DNA of 64,000 nucleotides from Anoxybacter fermentans (GCF_003991135.1 NZ_CP016379.1:2108001-2172000), one strand, 5' to 3'. Positions 8,227 through 17,961 are shown, counted from the stretch's first letter. Notes: generated by a model from the letters alone, not told the origin. A program made the numbers and translations.

Positions 8227-9486
8227 TTATAATTTATCTATTAGACCATATTCTTTTAATAACTGATCCAGTTTTTCTAAATCAGGAGCAATTCTAACCG
8301 GTTCACCTGCAGCTTTTCTAGCATTGGCAATATCCTTAAGACCATTACCGGTAATCACTACAACATAGCTATCTTCAGGTGAAATCTTTTTTTCATCAAT
8401 CAATTTTTTGAGTCCAGCAAACCCTGTAACCCCAGCAGGTTCACCAAAAACCCCGGTATGACGTCCAATAAAAGTCTGCATTTTAAGAATTTCTTCATCT
8501 GATACATTTACCATCATACCCTGAGATTTTCTGACAGCATTCAGGGCTTTTTCTGGATTTCGCGGACTGCCAACAGCAATACTGTCAGCTAACGTATTCT
8601 CTTCTGTCTTCTGCCAGGGTTCTCCTGTCTCCCAGGCCCTGGTCAACGGTGCACAACCTTCAGCCTGGACTCCTATCAGTTTTGGAATTTTATCAATCAT
8701 ACCCAATTGGTAGAGATCATAAAACCCTTTATATGCTCCGGCTATGGTACAACCATCACCTACAGAGAAAACTGCCCAATCTGGGGCCTCCCAATTAAGT
8801 TGTTCACAAATTTCAAATGCAACTGTCTTCTTTCCTTCAACCAGATATGGATTAATAGCAGCATTTCGGTTGTACCAGCCATATTTTTCAATAGCTGCTG
8901 CAGAGAGATTAAAGGCATCTTCATAACTTCCCTCTACACTGATCACTATTGCCCCATAAATCAGTAGTTGAGCTATCTTTCCAGCTGGTGCTCTCTCCGG
9001 CACAAAGATACAGGCTTTTAAATCGTATTCGTTCAATGATGCTACATTTCCTGCAAGTGATGAAGCTGCATTACCAGTAGAAGAACAGGCCACTATCTTA
9101 GCACCTGCTTCCACAGCTTTTACTACAGCTATACTTGATGCACGATCTTTTAAAGAACCGGTTGGATTTAAACCATCGTCCTTTAAATATAATTTCTCCA
9201 CACCTATAGCTTTTCCCAATTTCTTCGCGTAATAAATGGGAGTTCCACCCACTCTCAGTGAGGGACGTTTTACATTAGGGTCAATGGGCAATAGAGGCAT
9301 ATACCGCCATATTGAATGATCCCGATTTATCGCTAAATTTTCTTTTGTAAAAACTTTTTGAATTTGCGAGTAATCATAAATTACATCCAATATTCCATCC
9401 GGTCCACATTCTGAACAGGTTAATTGTTGAGGAGTGGCGGGATATTCTTTACCACAGGATATACACTGTAAATGTTTTACATACAT
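8227..9486 (-). CDS. threonine synthase-like PLP enzyme
   Basis: This 419-aa fold-type II PLP enzyme has a zinc-ribbon start (C8, C11, C24, C27) and the PLP lysine in NPTGSLKDRASS at residue 113. The substrate loop SSTGNAASS and phosphate loop VGDGCTIAG follow. By sequence it is threonine synthase-like, which would make threonine from O-phosphohomoserine. It lies at the head of a ygeW/ygeY cluster, where E. coli has ygeX (diaminopropionate ammonia-lyase, same fold), so a lyase role in ureide or diaminopropionate breakdown is possible. AGAGGTG precedes the ATG at 9486. Confidence 0.75.
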   Translation of the reverse strand: MYVKHLQCISCGKEYPATPQQLTCSECGPDGILDVIYDYSQIQKVFTKENLAINRDHSIWRYMPLLPIDPNVKRPSLRVGGTPIYYAKKLGKAIGVEKLYLKDDGLNPTGSLKDRASSIAVVKAVEAGAKIVACSSTGNAASSLAGNVASLNEYDLKACIFVPERAPAGKIAQLLIYGAIVISVEGSYEDAFNLSAAAIEKYGWYNRNAAINPYLVEGKKTVAFEICEQLNWEAPDWAVFSVGDGCTIAGAYKGFYDLYQLGMIDKIPKLIGVQAEGCAPLTRAWETGEPWQKTEENTLADSIAVGSPRNPEKALNAVRKSQGMMVNVSDEEILKMQTFIGRHTGVFGEPAGVTGFAGLKKLIDEKKISPEDSYVVVITGNGLKDIANARKAAGEPVRIAPDLEKLDQLLKEYGLIDKL

Positions 9487-9649
9487 AATATAGCACCTCT
9501 TATCTGAATATGGAGTTGGTGAATATTTATTTTTAATATAATTTAATCATCATTATTTATATTCAATATCAGTATAAAAATTCCTGCCTGAGACTTTAAT
9601 TTTAATTAAAAAAATAATAGAATTTTAATTATACTTCAATAAAGCAAAG

Positions 9650-9680
9650 AAAAATAAAATCTTTAAGGCTAAAAGCCTTT
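9650..9680 (-). terminator. short hairpin after the Ntn-like gene
   Basis: On the minus strand AAGGCT and AGCCTT form a 6-bp stem with a 3-base loop, followed by a T-rich tract. It starts about 20 bases after the stop at 9699. The stem is short, so it is a weak candidate. Confidence 0.4.
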
Positions 9681-9698
9681 TCTTAATAGATATGGTTT

Positions 9699-10457
9699 TC
9701 ATAACCTGGTGGATATTTCTTTTAAAGCATTTTCCCCATGATAGTTCTTTTTTTGAATCCAGTATGGCTGCTCACCAGGTTTTAGAACTAATACATCAAT
9801 AGGACCACCTACTGTTTTGGGTCTTGTCTGAAAACGGATAGTCTGAATGGTTGTGCGAATGGCATAGATTGCAAAATCAATGGCATCCTGTAAAGTAAAA
9901 AAATTATAAGGTATCTCATAATAGGGAAGTTCTTTCCATTCTCCTCGATTTTTTTTCACCCGTGCAGGAAGTATCAGTCTTGCAAAGATATCACTATCGC
10001 CTCCCCAGGAACATCCATAATAAATCTGATCATTCCGATAATTTACCCTTAAGAATTTACTTTCACTTACATGCCCTATATAAACATAGGGAATACTGAT
10101 CCCTTCTTCAACCCGATAACCAGAAAGATGAAAAGTAATTCGGGGATTATTCCCTATTTCTTTAAAATATTTTATTAGTGCTTCAGGAATCTCTGTCACA
10201 TCTGTATTGGATGAAATTCTTTCTTCAAATGTATTGATAAATCCAGCAAGAGGAATATTGTTAATAGCTGCTTCTCCACATAAAGAAAGTCCAAAACGTT
10301 CATTAATAAGATATAATTTTTGATTAGTATCACTGGCAATAAATGATTGAAATAAGGAAGTTCCATCAGGTAATTTTTTTTGAAAGTTCATAGTAAGACG
10401 GCTATCTGCCGCCATAACTATTCCTTCGGGAACATAAAGAGTAACAATAAAAGACAT
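9699..10457 (-). CDS. proteasome-like Ntn-hydrolase fold protein, function unknown
   Basis: This 252-aa protein begins MSFIVTLYVPEGIVMAADSRLT, which resembles the first beta strands of proteasome beta subunits (x-GVVLAADSRAT), and later has LSLCGEAAINN, like the SxSG/G-x-A segment. If the initiator methionine is removed, Ser2 would be the N-terminal nucleophile, but this is inference. No ATPase partner (HslU or Mpa) is nearby. The gene stands alone, with an AGGAGG-like ribosome site upstream, and is divergent from the HAD phosphatase gene. It may be a stand-alone peptidase or amidase; no specific function is claimed. Confidence 0.7.
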   Translation of the reverse strand: MSFIVTLYVPEGIVMAADSRLTMNFQKKLPDGTSLFQSFIASDTNQKLYLINERFGLSLCGEAAINNIPLAGFINTFEERISSNTDVTEIPEALIKYFKEIGNNPRITFHLSGYRVEEGISIPYVYIGHVSESKFLRVNYRNDQIYYGCSWGGDSDIFARLILPARVKKNRGEWKELPYYEIPYNFFTLQDAIDFAIYAIRTTIQTIRFQTRPKTVGGPIDVLVLKPGEQPYWIQKKNYHGENALKEISTRL

Positions 10458-10553
10458 ATTCTATTCCTCCCAATAATGATTTTTTTTTGAAAGATTTAAA
10501 TGTCTAGCTATAACATTATAAATAAAATTGTAAACAATCAACTTAATATAATA

Positions 10554-10618
10554 AAAAAAACGGGACTGCCACTTGTTTTCGTCTGGAAATTAACTGCCAG
10601 ATCAATCGGTGTTTTTTT
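10554..10618. other. structured intergenic stretch upstream of the HAD phosphatase gene
   Basis: Between A- and T-runs this segment holds small inverted repeats, for example TCTGG paired with CCAGA around a 10-base loop. It lies about 45 bases before the promoter of the plus-strand gene. It does not match any riboswitch I recognise. Confidence 0.25.
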
Positions 10619-10663
10619 AAAAACCTTTTCTAAATATTGAGGTGATAGTAGAAATTAAATTTA

Positions 10664-10672
10664 TGCTATAAT
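10664..10672 (+). promoter_or_regulatory. extended -10 promoter for the HAD phosphatase gene
   Basis: TGCTATAAT at 10664-10672 is an extended -10 box; no good -35 is seen. GAAGGAGG follows about 30 bases on, then the ATG at 10709. Confidence 0.6.
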
Positions 10673-10708
10673 AAACAATATACAAAAAAATAGAAGGAGG
10701 ATGGAACT

Positions 10709-11218
10709 ATGAGTAAAAAAGCCGTATTTTTAGATCGAGACGGCGTAATCAATGATAATTCCAGACATGTAAATAAACCTGAAGATTTAATTCTCTATCC
10801 CTGGACAGCATCATCCATACAGCAACTTAAAAAAGCTGGATATCTGGTTTTCATAGTCACCAACCAGGGAGGGATCGAGATGGGTTATTTTACAGAGAAG
10901 GATTTAAAAGCTATTCATGATCATTTGGAAACCATCCTGAAAGCAGACAATACCTGTATAGACGGTATTGCCTATTGTCCTCATTTTCACCAACCCTGTG
11001 ATTGTCGTAAACCAAAACCTGGAATGATTCTTACTTTAGCTAAAAAGCATAGAATTGATTTAAAAGTATCCTGGATGGTGGGGGATCGGGATATAGATAT
11101 CCAGGCTGGAAAAGCTGCTGGATGCCGAACCATCAAATTAGGTAAACAGGACCCCAATGCTGATTATTGCTGTAAAAACCTTAGACAGGCAGTAGATTAC
11201 ATACTGAGACAGACCTGA
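10709..11218 (+). CDS. HAD-IIIA phosphatase of the GmhB (heptose bisphosphate phosphatase) type
   Basis: This 169-aa HAD phosphatase has motif I FLDRDGVIND at residues 7-16, motif II VTNQGG near 50, a Cys/His zinc loop (CPHFHQPCDCRKP, near 91) typical of GmhB, and motif IV GDRDIDIQAG near 128. GmhB removes the 7-phosphate from D-glycero-manno-heptose 1,7-bisphosphate; histidinol phosphatase is a related alternative. It is one of very few plus-strand genes here and stands alone with its own promoter and an AGAAGGAGG ribosome site. No other heptose genes are near, so the physiological substrate is uncertain. Confidence 0.85.
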   Translation: MSKKAVFLDRDGVINDNSRHVNKPEDLILYPWTASSIQQLKKAGYLVFIVTNQGGIEMGYFTEKDLKAIHDHLETILKADNTCIDGIAYCPHFHQPCDCRKPKPGMILTLAKKHRIDLKVSWMVGDRDIDIQAGKAAGCRTIKLGKQDPNADYCCKNLRQAVDYILRQT

Positions 11219-11339
11219 TCAGCATTTGAAACCAGATATATCCATATAATTCTCCATTTAGCAGAGATCTTCCTTTTAAATACTTGACAAATATTAAAAT
11301 TGAATAAAAACACTGGCTTTTATAATTTATCAAAGAATA

Positions 11340-11364
11340 AACCTCCTCTTAAAAAGAGGAGGTT
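11340..11364 (-). terminator. hairpin between convergent genes
   Basis: ACCTCCTCTT pairs with AAGAGGAGGT in a 10-bp stem with a 3-base loop, just after the amidohydrolase stop. The minus strand continues TTTATTC, a modest T-tract. It may serve both convergent genes. Confidence 0.65.
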
Positions 11365-11379
11365 AAAAAATTTTAACTT

Positions 11380-12546
11380 TTACCGGGTATTATCTACTAC
11401 AATTTTACCATGCTTTATAACATATAAGAGACCATCCAGATTGTTTATATCTTCTAAAGGATTATCCTCTAAAACGATCAAATCAGCTTTTTTACCAGGA
11501 GTAATTGTACCATAATTATCAGAAATACCTAGACATTCAGCACCATTGATCGTAGCAGCCTGAATTGCCTGTAACGGCGTCAAACCTTCCTGAACCATAA
11601 GCTTTAATTCAAAACGTAAGTCACCATGTGGGTTAAATGGAGTTCCGGCATCCGTCCCTGCAGCAATTTTAGCTCCCTTTTCTACTGCTATGCGAAATGC
11701 ATTAAAGTGAGCTTTTACAAGTTTTTCCATTTTATCTATCATCCATTGAGGGAATCCTTCCATTACATCATAATACATTCTATATGGAGGAGTTAATGTA
11801 GGTACATACCAAACTCCCTTTTCTACCATCAAATCAATAGCTTCTTCTTCAAAAAGAATCCCGTGCTCAATAGAATGTGCACCAGCATTAATGGCATCAA
11901 TAGCTGCTTTTGTGCCACCAATATGTACAGCAACCTTTCGACCAAATTTTGCTGCTTCTTCAACTACTACTCTAAACTCCTCTTCTGTGTACTGAGGTGT
12001 ACCAGTTTCAATGCCATCTTCCATACAACCTACTGTACCTATAATCTTAATAAAATCAACATTATGGGCTATTTGCTCCCGAACAGCTTTTCTTAATTCA
12101 AGTTCACCTTCAGCCTGGCGACCACCTTCATAGCCATGTCCTCCTGTTGTAGTTATAAACTCCCCACAACAAATAATGTTGGGACCAATAAAAATTCCTT
12201 CATTGACTGCCTTGCGAATCCTGGTCATAATTTGCTTCAAGCTACCAACATCACGAATAGTAGTAATACCATCTTTAAGATAATCTTTCAGCCGCTTAGC
12301 AGTTTTGATTACCACACCCACCTCATCAAAATCATACATTGTAGGATCACCAGTAAAAGTAGTGTGAACATGAGCATCAATTAATCCAGGCAACACAACT
12401 TTACCATCTAAATTAATTGACTCACAATTTTCAGGTACAGAATGGGTAATCTCTTTGATTTCATCTCCTTCAATAACTAAATTTATAGGTTCAGTTAATT
12501 CCCATTTCTCCGAATCCAACACCCTACAATTCCTGAGTACTAACAT
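11380..12546 (-). CDS. amidohydrolase of the imidazolonepropionase/prolidase-like group
   Basis: This 388-aa metal-dependent amidohydrolase has DAHVHTTF near residue 58, a lysine in DFIKIIGT, HIGG and HSIEHG histidine motifs, and GTDAG near 301. It resembles stand-alone imidazolonepropionase-like or Xaa-Pro dipeptidase-like amidohydrolases. The ATG at 12546 was chosen because GGAGGT lies 6 bases upstream; a longer in-frame start at 12564 would place the ribosome site inside the gene. It has no operon partner, so its substrate cannot be inferred. Confidence 0.85.
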   Translation of the reverse strand: MLVLRNCRVLDSEKWELTEPINLVIEGDEIKEITHSVPENCESINLDGKVVLPGLIDAHVHTTFTGDPTMYDFDEVGVVIKTAKRLKDYLKDGITTIRDVGSLKQIMTRIRKAVNEGIFIGPNIICCGEFITTTGGHGYEGGRQAEGELELRKAVREQIAHNVDFIKIIGTVGCMEDGIETGTPQYTEEEFRVVVEEAAKFGRKVAVHIGGTKAAIDAINAGAHSIEHGILFEEEAIDLMVEKGVWYVPTLTPPYRMYYDVMEGFPQWMIDKMEKLVKAHFNAFRIAVEKGAKIAAGTDAGTPFNPHGDLRFELKLMVQEGLTPLQAIQAATINGAECLGISDNYGTITPGKKADLIVLEDNPLEDINNLDGLLYVIKHGKIVVDNTR

Positions 12547-12873
12547 TTTATTACCTCCTTGCAATTAGTTTTATTAACTATTTCGATGCTAATTTATAAA
12601 CTCCTTCATATTTTTTCAAAATATATATTATTTAGTTAAAAGAAAAAATTATATAATTTTTAAATATTATACTTGTTATTTAATAAAAATTTAATATTTA
12701 AATTTTTAAAGAATAAAATATCCTTCAGACACTCTACTGTGGTCTGTAATCTTTTTAATCATAGTAGAACTATTTATAATATTTATAATATTATAGAAAC
12801 TTATTATACGAATCCCCTACCTTTCTACCGCATCTTTTACATCTCAATTGATCTTCTTAAAATTTCCAATTAT
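12547..12873. other. AT-rich intergenic region, nothing convincing
   Basis: The stretch between the amidohydrolase start and the first palindromic element is very AT-rich. A 73-codon plus-strand reading frame crosses it, but it has no ribosome site and no protein-like composition. Confidence 0.5.
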
Positions 12874-13081
12874 GATTTTACTACAAAAAACTAGTTTTTC
12901 GCTTGAAAAGAAATTTTTTAAACCATCTAAAGTTCGATTTTAGTTAAAATAAGGCACACTAATCAGACCCTTGATTGGCTCATCACCTTCTCATATGAGG
13001 CCTTATTTCTCCTTCAATCTCATTAAGAAGGTTAAACGAAAAATTTCTATATCACTCAAAATTAGCTTTTACAGTTTAATA
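12874..13081 (+). repeat. palindromic element copy A (221-bp family)
   Basis: A diverged copy of 208 bp in the orientation defined here as forward. It has the terminal GATTTTACTAC, the CAAAATTAGC arm on the right and a CTCATCACC apical segment. The first apical hairpin is shortened. No clear target duplication remains. Confidence 0.8.
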
Positions 13082-13138
13082 ATATATTTATAAACAAATG
13101 TTGTTTTCAACCTGTAAAAAATATAATTTCCTAAATAC

Positions 13139-13180
13139 TAAAAAAAGAGGCTGTTGATGTATGACTTGTCAACAGCCTCA
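13139..13180 (-). terminator. rho-independent terminator of the GNAT gene
   Basis: GAGGCTGTTGA at 13147-13157 pairs with TCAACAGCCTC at 13169-13179. The minus strand then runs into seven T. It begins about 15 bases after the stop at 13195. Confidence 0.9.
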
Positions 13181-13194
13181 AAGTACTATAAAAT

Positions 13195-14448
13195 TTAAAT
13201 CTGTTTCCTATATACTCTAAAGAGAGAGTAATCTTCAAAACCTAAACCTCTAAAAAGCCCTAATGACTTCACATTATCCTCTACAATCCAGGATACACTA
13301 ACTTCTGTAAAATCATGATTTTTAAGCTGTTCTCCTAATGAAATAATTAAAAGTTTACCAAATCCCTTTTTCTGATATTCAGGTAATACTCCTACAATAT
13401 ATTCTTTAACATGGGTTATCTTTCCTTCATATCCATGTCTTTTAGCATGTTTTTTCTGATTATAATCGACATTAAAAAATGCAAAACCTACTATTTTACC
13501 TTTATCTTCCACAATAAGGAATAAATCTTCTGGAATGTAATTATAGCAATAATACTTCATCATCTCCAAAAATTCATCTTCAGCAACTGGGCAAAATCCC
13601 CAGTGGGAAGCAAAACTAATATTAAATACCTTACGAATTTTAGATACTTCTTCTTCAAAATTATCTCTATTTAAAGGTCTAACTGTGATATCTGGATTAT
13701 CAAGTAAATGTTGTATCATCTTTTTCTTTTTATCACAAGCTGTTAAAAAATTAATAATATTAGTTTTTAATTCATATGTATCCCGGATTTTTTCAAAACC
13801 ATAATTTTCAAATAACTTCTGATAATATTCTGGATTATATGGTAAAGCACACGTAGGAACTCGATTAAAACCTTTAATCATAATTCCTACTACATCATTA
13901 GAAGTTAAATTAAATGGCCCATATACTTCTTTCATTCCTTTATTTTTTATCCATTGAATTGCAGAATCAAATAATTTATTAGCTACTTTTTGATCATCGA
14001 TACATTCAAAAAAGCCAATAAAGCCAACTTTCTGGTTCCATAAATCATTATATGCTGGATTGATACAGGCAGCAATTCTACCAACAATTTGATTATTTCT
14101 TTCTGCAACGAAAAGCTGTGTATCCAGATAACGAATAGTTACATTTTTTTCTGGTAAAAAATAGGCCATTTCTTCTTCATCATCCTGTCCAGGCCAATAC
14201 CAATCATCTTTATAAATAGAATGACTAAAATGAACAAATTCCCTAATTTCATCTACGGTATTAATCAATCTAATTAATATTTCTCCATAATTTTCTTTTT
14301 TTCCTCCTTCAATTACAGTAAGTTCCGGTCTAGAACCTACTAAATGATCATTAACCAATCTACACCTAATTGTATTACTTTCAATCTGAATATCATCTTG
14401 CAATTCATTAACTATAAAAGCCTCTACTCCCATACCCTTTCTTCTCAT
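13195..14448 (-). CDS. two-domain GNAT-like acetyltransferase
   Basis: This 417-aa protein ends in a GNAT acyl-CoA-dependent acetyltransferase domain. The C-terminal half (residues about 245-415) has the motif A pattern VGVLPEYQKKGFGKLLI, followed by EDNVKSLGLFRGLGF, the usual acetyl-CoA and motif B region. The N-terminal half resembles a second, degenerate GNAT domain (VGRIAACINP near 123). The substrate is unknown. The ATG at 14448 is preceded by GGGGGAGG at 10 bases; a second ATG five codons on is possible. It is monocistronic with its own terminator. Confidence 0.8.
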   Translation of the reverse strand: MRRKGMGVEAFIVNELQDDIQIESNTIRCRLVNDHLVGSRPELTVIEGGKKENYGEILIRLINTVDEIREFVHFSHSIYKDDWYWPGQDDEEEMAYFLPEKNVTIRYLDTQLFVAERNNQIVGRIAACINPAYNDLWNQKVGFIGFFECIDDQKVANKLFDSAIQWIKNKGMKEVYGPFNLTSNDVVGIMIKGFNRVPTCALPYNPEYYQKLFENYGFEKIRDTYELKTNIINFLTACDKKKKMIQHLLDNPDITVRPLNRDNFEEEVSKIRKVFNISFASHWGFCPVAEDEFLEMMKYYCYNYIPEDLFLIVEDKGKIVGFAFFNVDYNQKKHAKRHGYEGKITHVKEYIVGVLPEYQKKGFGKLLIISLGEQLKNHDFTEVSVSWIVEDNVKSLGLFRGLGFEDYSLFRVYRKQI

Positions 14449-14796
14449 TTTTTTAGTTCCTCCCCCTCAAAATGTTGTTCCGTTAAAATTCCCCTCCTTC
14501 TTTTCAAGGGGCAAAAGCTCGATTTTTCCTATAAGGTGTTATCTCTCATGCAATACTGTATCAGTTGTATTTCGATTACTTTTTTTCGGTTAATTACTTA
14601 ATTCCAATCATGATATTCTGTACCCTATCTAATAGAATGGTTTTAAACTATTATCTACTTCCTTTTTCTAGGAAACTTCATATCTTAATTATACCTTTTT
14701 ATGTTTAAAATAGTCTTCATTTATTTTAAAATATCTCTCGAAAAACCCTTGATAGTAAAACCTTTAACCCCCTTTCTTATTAAGATCTATTAAAAA
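14449..14796. other. intergenic region without a recognised feature
   Basis: AT-rich stretch upstream of the GNAT gene. A small CCCCT/AGGGG inverted repeat lies near 14490-14512. I see no convincing promoter or gene. Confidence 0.5.
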
Positions 14797-14845
14797 CAAA
14801 TCCTCCATCCCCTGCCTTAATTTTACAGGTTATGGAGGAAAAAGT
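14797..14845 (-). terminator. terminator after the chemoreceptor gene
   Basis: On the minus strand CCTCCATAACCTG pairs with CAGGGGATGGAGG, followed by TTTGTTTTT. It lies about 45 bases after the stop at 14887. Confidence 0.75.
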
Positions 14846-14886
14846 CAAGTTTGTAATTATAGTTTTTATAAACTTTTACTTCAAAT

Positions 14887-16554
14887 TTATGTATTTTTCA
14901 ATTTGAATATACTAATAACTTTTTCTAACTCCATTGCCATTTCCTTTAACATGGTTGCAGAAGCAGATACCTGTTCCATTGTTGCAGTCTGTTCCTCTGT
15001 AGAAGCAGATACTTCTTCTGCAGACGCAGCAGTCTCTTCAGCAATACCAGCAACCTCATGAACGCGGTCAATAATCTGATCAGCAATCTTCACAGCTTCC
15101 TGTAATGCCTCATTAGCCTGTTCAGAACCTTTTAAGTTAGATTGAGATACCGTTGTAATTTGGCTAAATAGTTTACCTGCTTCATCTACCACTTTAACTC
15201 CACTTTCAACTTCTTTCTTTCCTCTATCCATGGCTAAACTAGCCCGTCTGGATTCTTCTTGAATTTCTTCGATTAAATTTTTAATTTGGTTTGCAGATTT
15301 CATCGACTCTTCCGCCAATTGCTTAATTTCATCTGCAACCACACTAAATCCTCTACCAGCTTCTCCTGCCCTTGCAGCTTCAATAGCAGCATTCAAAGCC
15401 AATAATTGTGTTTGATTTGCAATACTATCAATTAAATTAACAATTTCATCAATTTGAGTAGATTTCTGAACCAAAGTATTAACAACTTCAGAAATTTGCC
15501 CAATTACTGAATTAATATTATTCATCTGAGTAACTACATTTGTAATTGATTTTTCTCCCTGTGCGGCTGTCTCTAGGGTAGTAGAAGCCAAACGAAATGC
15601 CGCATTTCCTAAAGAAGAAGTATTATTTAAATTTTTAACTAGTTGATTTACCGCCTCTATAGCTTGATTCAAATAATTTGTCTGATCATTGGCTCTATTA
15701 GATACTTCTTCAATTGATGCCGCTATCTCTTCGGAAGCAGCAGATGAATCTTCAGACGTTTCCGCTAACTGAGCACTTGATTCAAGAAGACTCTTAGACA
15801 CCTGAGTTACTTTTTCAATTACACCTATCCAACGATCTACTAGCTTTAAAAAAGATTTTACTAAAATTCCTATTTCATCATGGCGATTAGCATATTTTTC
15901 AATAGAGATTGACGTAAAATCCAGGTTTTCAGCAATATATGTTATATCTCTCACTACATTTTTTATAGGATTGGAAATAGAACTAGCAAAGAATAACCCA
16001 ATAATTGCAATAAATATTGCAACCACTGAGATAAATACAAAGTTATTTCTCTGCATTCTGGTTGCAGCTTCAAATACTTCAGTTCGAGGAACAATAGCCC
16101 ATAAAATTATATCTAAATCTTTATTATAAGCCAAATAGCTTTCATATCCTTTACCATTAACTTCATATGAATAATACCCCTTTTTTTGTTCTAAAGCTTT
16201 AGCAACATAATTCCGATCCAATAAGTTTTTATTTATCAATTCTTCGTCAGGATGATAAACCACAGTTCCATCCATTTTAACTATCGATAAAAATCCTGAC
16301 GTGAAATATTTCTCTTCTTTAGCTTTTTCTACTAAAGCATTAATTATTATTTGCTTAATAAACCCTGTTAAAGATCGACCTCCTACTTCATGTTCTACTA
16401 TCTGCGCAAAAGAATCTAACTTCGCCTTTAAAAATAACTTTGCACTCTCCCTTAAAGCATCAGATGAAGTAGAGGTGGAATATACTGCGATAATCCCCAT
16501 TGGAAGCAGAGTTAAAATTAAAAACAATACTACTAACTTTAGTTTAATACTCAC
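14887..16554 (-). CDS. methyl-accepting chemotaxis protein
   Basis: This 555-aa chemoreceptor senses ligands outside the cell and signals through CheA/CheW. A first membrane segment spans residues about 5-27. A small Cache-type sensor domain (about 30-165, with [19 protein letters not shown]) follows, then a second membrane segment near 172-192, a HAMP region, and the conserved hairpin tip [33 protein letters not shown] near 390 (shown here only as family hallmark). It starts 30 bases after the end of a polyamine-type binding protein gene, so the pair likely works together. Confidence 0.95.
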   Translation of the reverse strand: MSIKLKLVVLFLILTLLPMGIIAVYSTSTSSDALRESAKLFLKAKLDSFAQIVEHEVGGRSLTGFIKQIIINALVEKAKEEKYFTSGFLSIVKMDGTVVYHPDEELINKNLLDRNYVAKALEQKKGYYSYEVNGKGYESYLAYNKDLDIILWAIVPRTEVFEAATRMQRNNFVFISVVAIFIAIIGLFFASSISNPIKNVVRDITYIAENLDFTSISIEKYANRHDEIGILVKSFLKLVDRWIGVIEKVTQVSKSLLESSAQLAETSEDSSAASEEIAASIEEVSNRANDQTNYLNQAIEAVNQLVKNLNNTSSLGNAAFRLASTTLETAAQGEKSITNVVTQMNNINSVIGQISEVVNTLVQKSTQIDEIVNLIDSIANQTQLLALNAAIEAARAGEAGRGFSVVADEIKQLAEESMKSANQIKNLIEEIQEESRRASLAMDRGKKEVESGVKVVDEAGKLFSQITTVSQSNLKGSEQANEALQEAVKIADQIIDRVHEVAGIAEETAASAEEVSASTEEQTATMEQVSASATMLKEMAMELEKVISIFKLKNT

Positions 16555-16584
16555 TAAACCACCTCCTACAAAAGCTTACTTAAT

Positions 16585-17643
16585 TTACTCTATTTCCTTC
16601 CATAAACTCATATAAACTTCTAATTCTTCAGGAGTAATTGGATTTAAAAATTCGAATTTTTTCAAAATAGATGTTGTAAGATATAAATTTTTAGCCAACT
16701 CTGGGTCAAGCAATTTCTCTACTCCTACAATAGGTATTGCCAAACCAATTGCAGTTACTTGTTTGGCAGCATTTTCAGGATTCATCATAAAATCAAGAAA
16801 TTTATAAGCCATTTCTTTATTTTTAGCATTACTAACAATCATCATATTATCAGTAGCAATAATTCCACCTTCTTCTGGCATTTTAAAACCAAGTGGACCA
16901 ACCATACCTAAAAATTCAGTAACAAATTTTTCATTGGCATAAAATAATGCCAAATCAGCTTTACCTTGTATCAGAGAAATACCTGGATCAACCACAGGAC
17001 GTGTTAAATCCCATGAATTGGAAAGTGCATTTTTTCTTAAATTAGATAACAAAATTTTAACTAATTCAAGATCTTTAGGATCTTTGCTATTTACTGATTT
17101 ACCAATATATTTTAAAGCCAGACCAATAATAACTCTAGCATTTGGATAAAAAGCAATCCTTCCCTGTAATTCTGGACCTGGTTCAAAAATACTTTGTAAA
17201 GTAACATCTTTAGCACTTAACTTTTCTTTATTATAAACCAGACCTAAATAAGTATAAAAATAAGGGATAGTATATTGATTGCCCTTGTCAAAAGGAAGAT
17301 CAACAAACCATGGATGAATATTATTAAAATTATTAAGTTTAGATTTGTCCAGTTTTTCAAGCATACCATCTCTAATCAAATCAGGAACTACCCATTCAGC
17401 AGTAATAAGTATGTCATAATTTTCTGAATTTGAATATAATTTTTCCCGCATTACATCAATACTGAGATAATCATCAATAACAACATCCACATCATAGGTT
17501 TGTTCAAAATCTTCAATTACCTCAGGATTATAATAAGCCTTCCAGGTTAAAATTCTTAACTCTTTATTTGCTGCAAAAACCCCCCCACTTAACAATACAA
17601 GACAAATTACAACCCCAACCAATCCAACAATTTTTCGACGCAT
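16585..17643 (-). CDS. PotD-type extracellular substrate-binding protein
   Basis: This 352-aa exported protein belongs to the spermidine/putrescine-binding (PotD/PotF) group of ABC solute receptors. It has a signal peptide (MRRKI, then a hydrophobic stretch ending GGVFA) and the family start LRILTWKAYYNPEVIEDFE. The ATG at 17643 is preceded by AAGGAG; an upstream in-frame start would make an untypical signal peptide. No lysine-lipobox cysteine is seen. No permease or ATPase is adjacent; instead a chemoreceptor gene follows within 30 bases. It may therefore act as a chemotaxis receptor subunit rather than for transport. Confidence 0.88.
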   Translation of the reverse strand: MRRKIVGLVGVVICLVLLSGGVFAANKELRILTWKAYYNPEVIEDFEQTYDVDVVIDDYLSIDVMREKLYSNSENYDILITAEWVVPDLIRDGMLEKLDKSKLNNFNNIHPWFVDLPFDKGNQYTIPYFYTYLGLVYNKEKLSAKDVTLQSIFEPGPELQGRIAFYPNARVIIGLALKYIGKSVNSKDPKDLELVKILLSNLRKNALSNSWDLTRPVVDPGISLIQGKADLALFYANEKFVTEFLGMVGPLGFKMPEEGGIIATDNMMIVSNAKNKEMAYKFLDFMMNPENAAKQVTAIGLAIPIVGVEKLLDPELAKNLYLTTSILKKFEFLNPITPEELEVYMSLWKEIE

Positions 17644-17953
17644 AAATAACACTCCTTTCAATTTTTTAATATTTTTATTATTTTATTTAATAAAAAATAC
17701 TTCAAATGAAAGAATTTGGATTTAATAAAAAAGAATTAAATCTACTTATTTATAATTTATGTATATTTATACTGAATAATATGTTTATTAAAAGCATATT
17801 TATATTTTTGTAATTTCTTTTAATTAATCTATACTTTGTTGTTTTAAGTATATATCATATTTCGATAATATTTCGAAATTTCCTTCTAGAATCTGTCTTG
17901 TTTTGATTTTTTTTTGTCTTTTCCGTATATATATTTTTCTTTCTTTTTTATAA
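17644..17953. other. AT-rich region upstream of the binding-protein gene
   Basis: Extremely AT-rich. It must hold the promoter of the binding protein/chemoreceptor pair, but no box stands out from the background. Confidence 0.5.
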
Positions 17954-17961
17954 AAAAAGAA

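Noticed and set aside
11300-11515. 71-codon plus-strand frame over the end of the amidohydrolase gene
   Set aside because: Antisense to a well-supported gene and a terminator.
12673-12894. 73-codon plus-strand frame in the gap before the GNAT gene
   Set aside because: Very AT-rich, no ribosome site, and it runs into a repeat element; it looks like chance.
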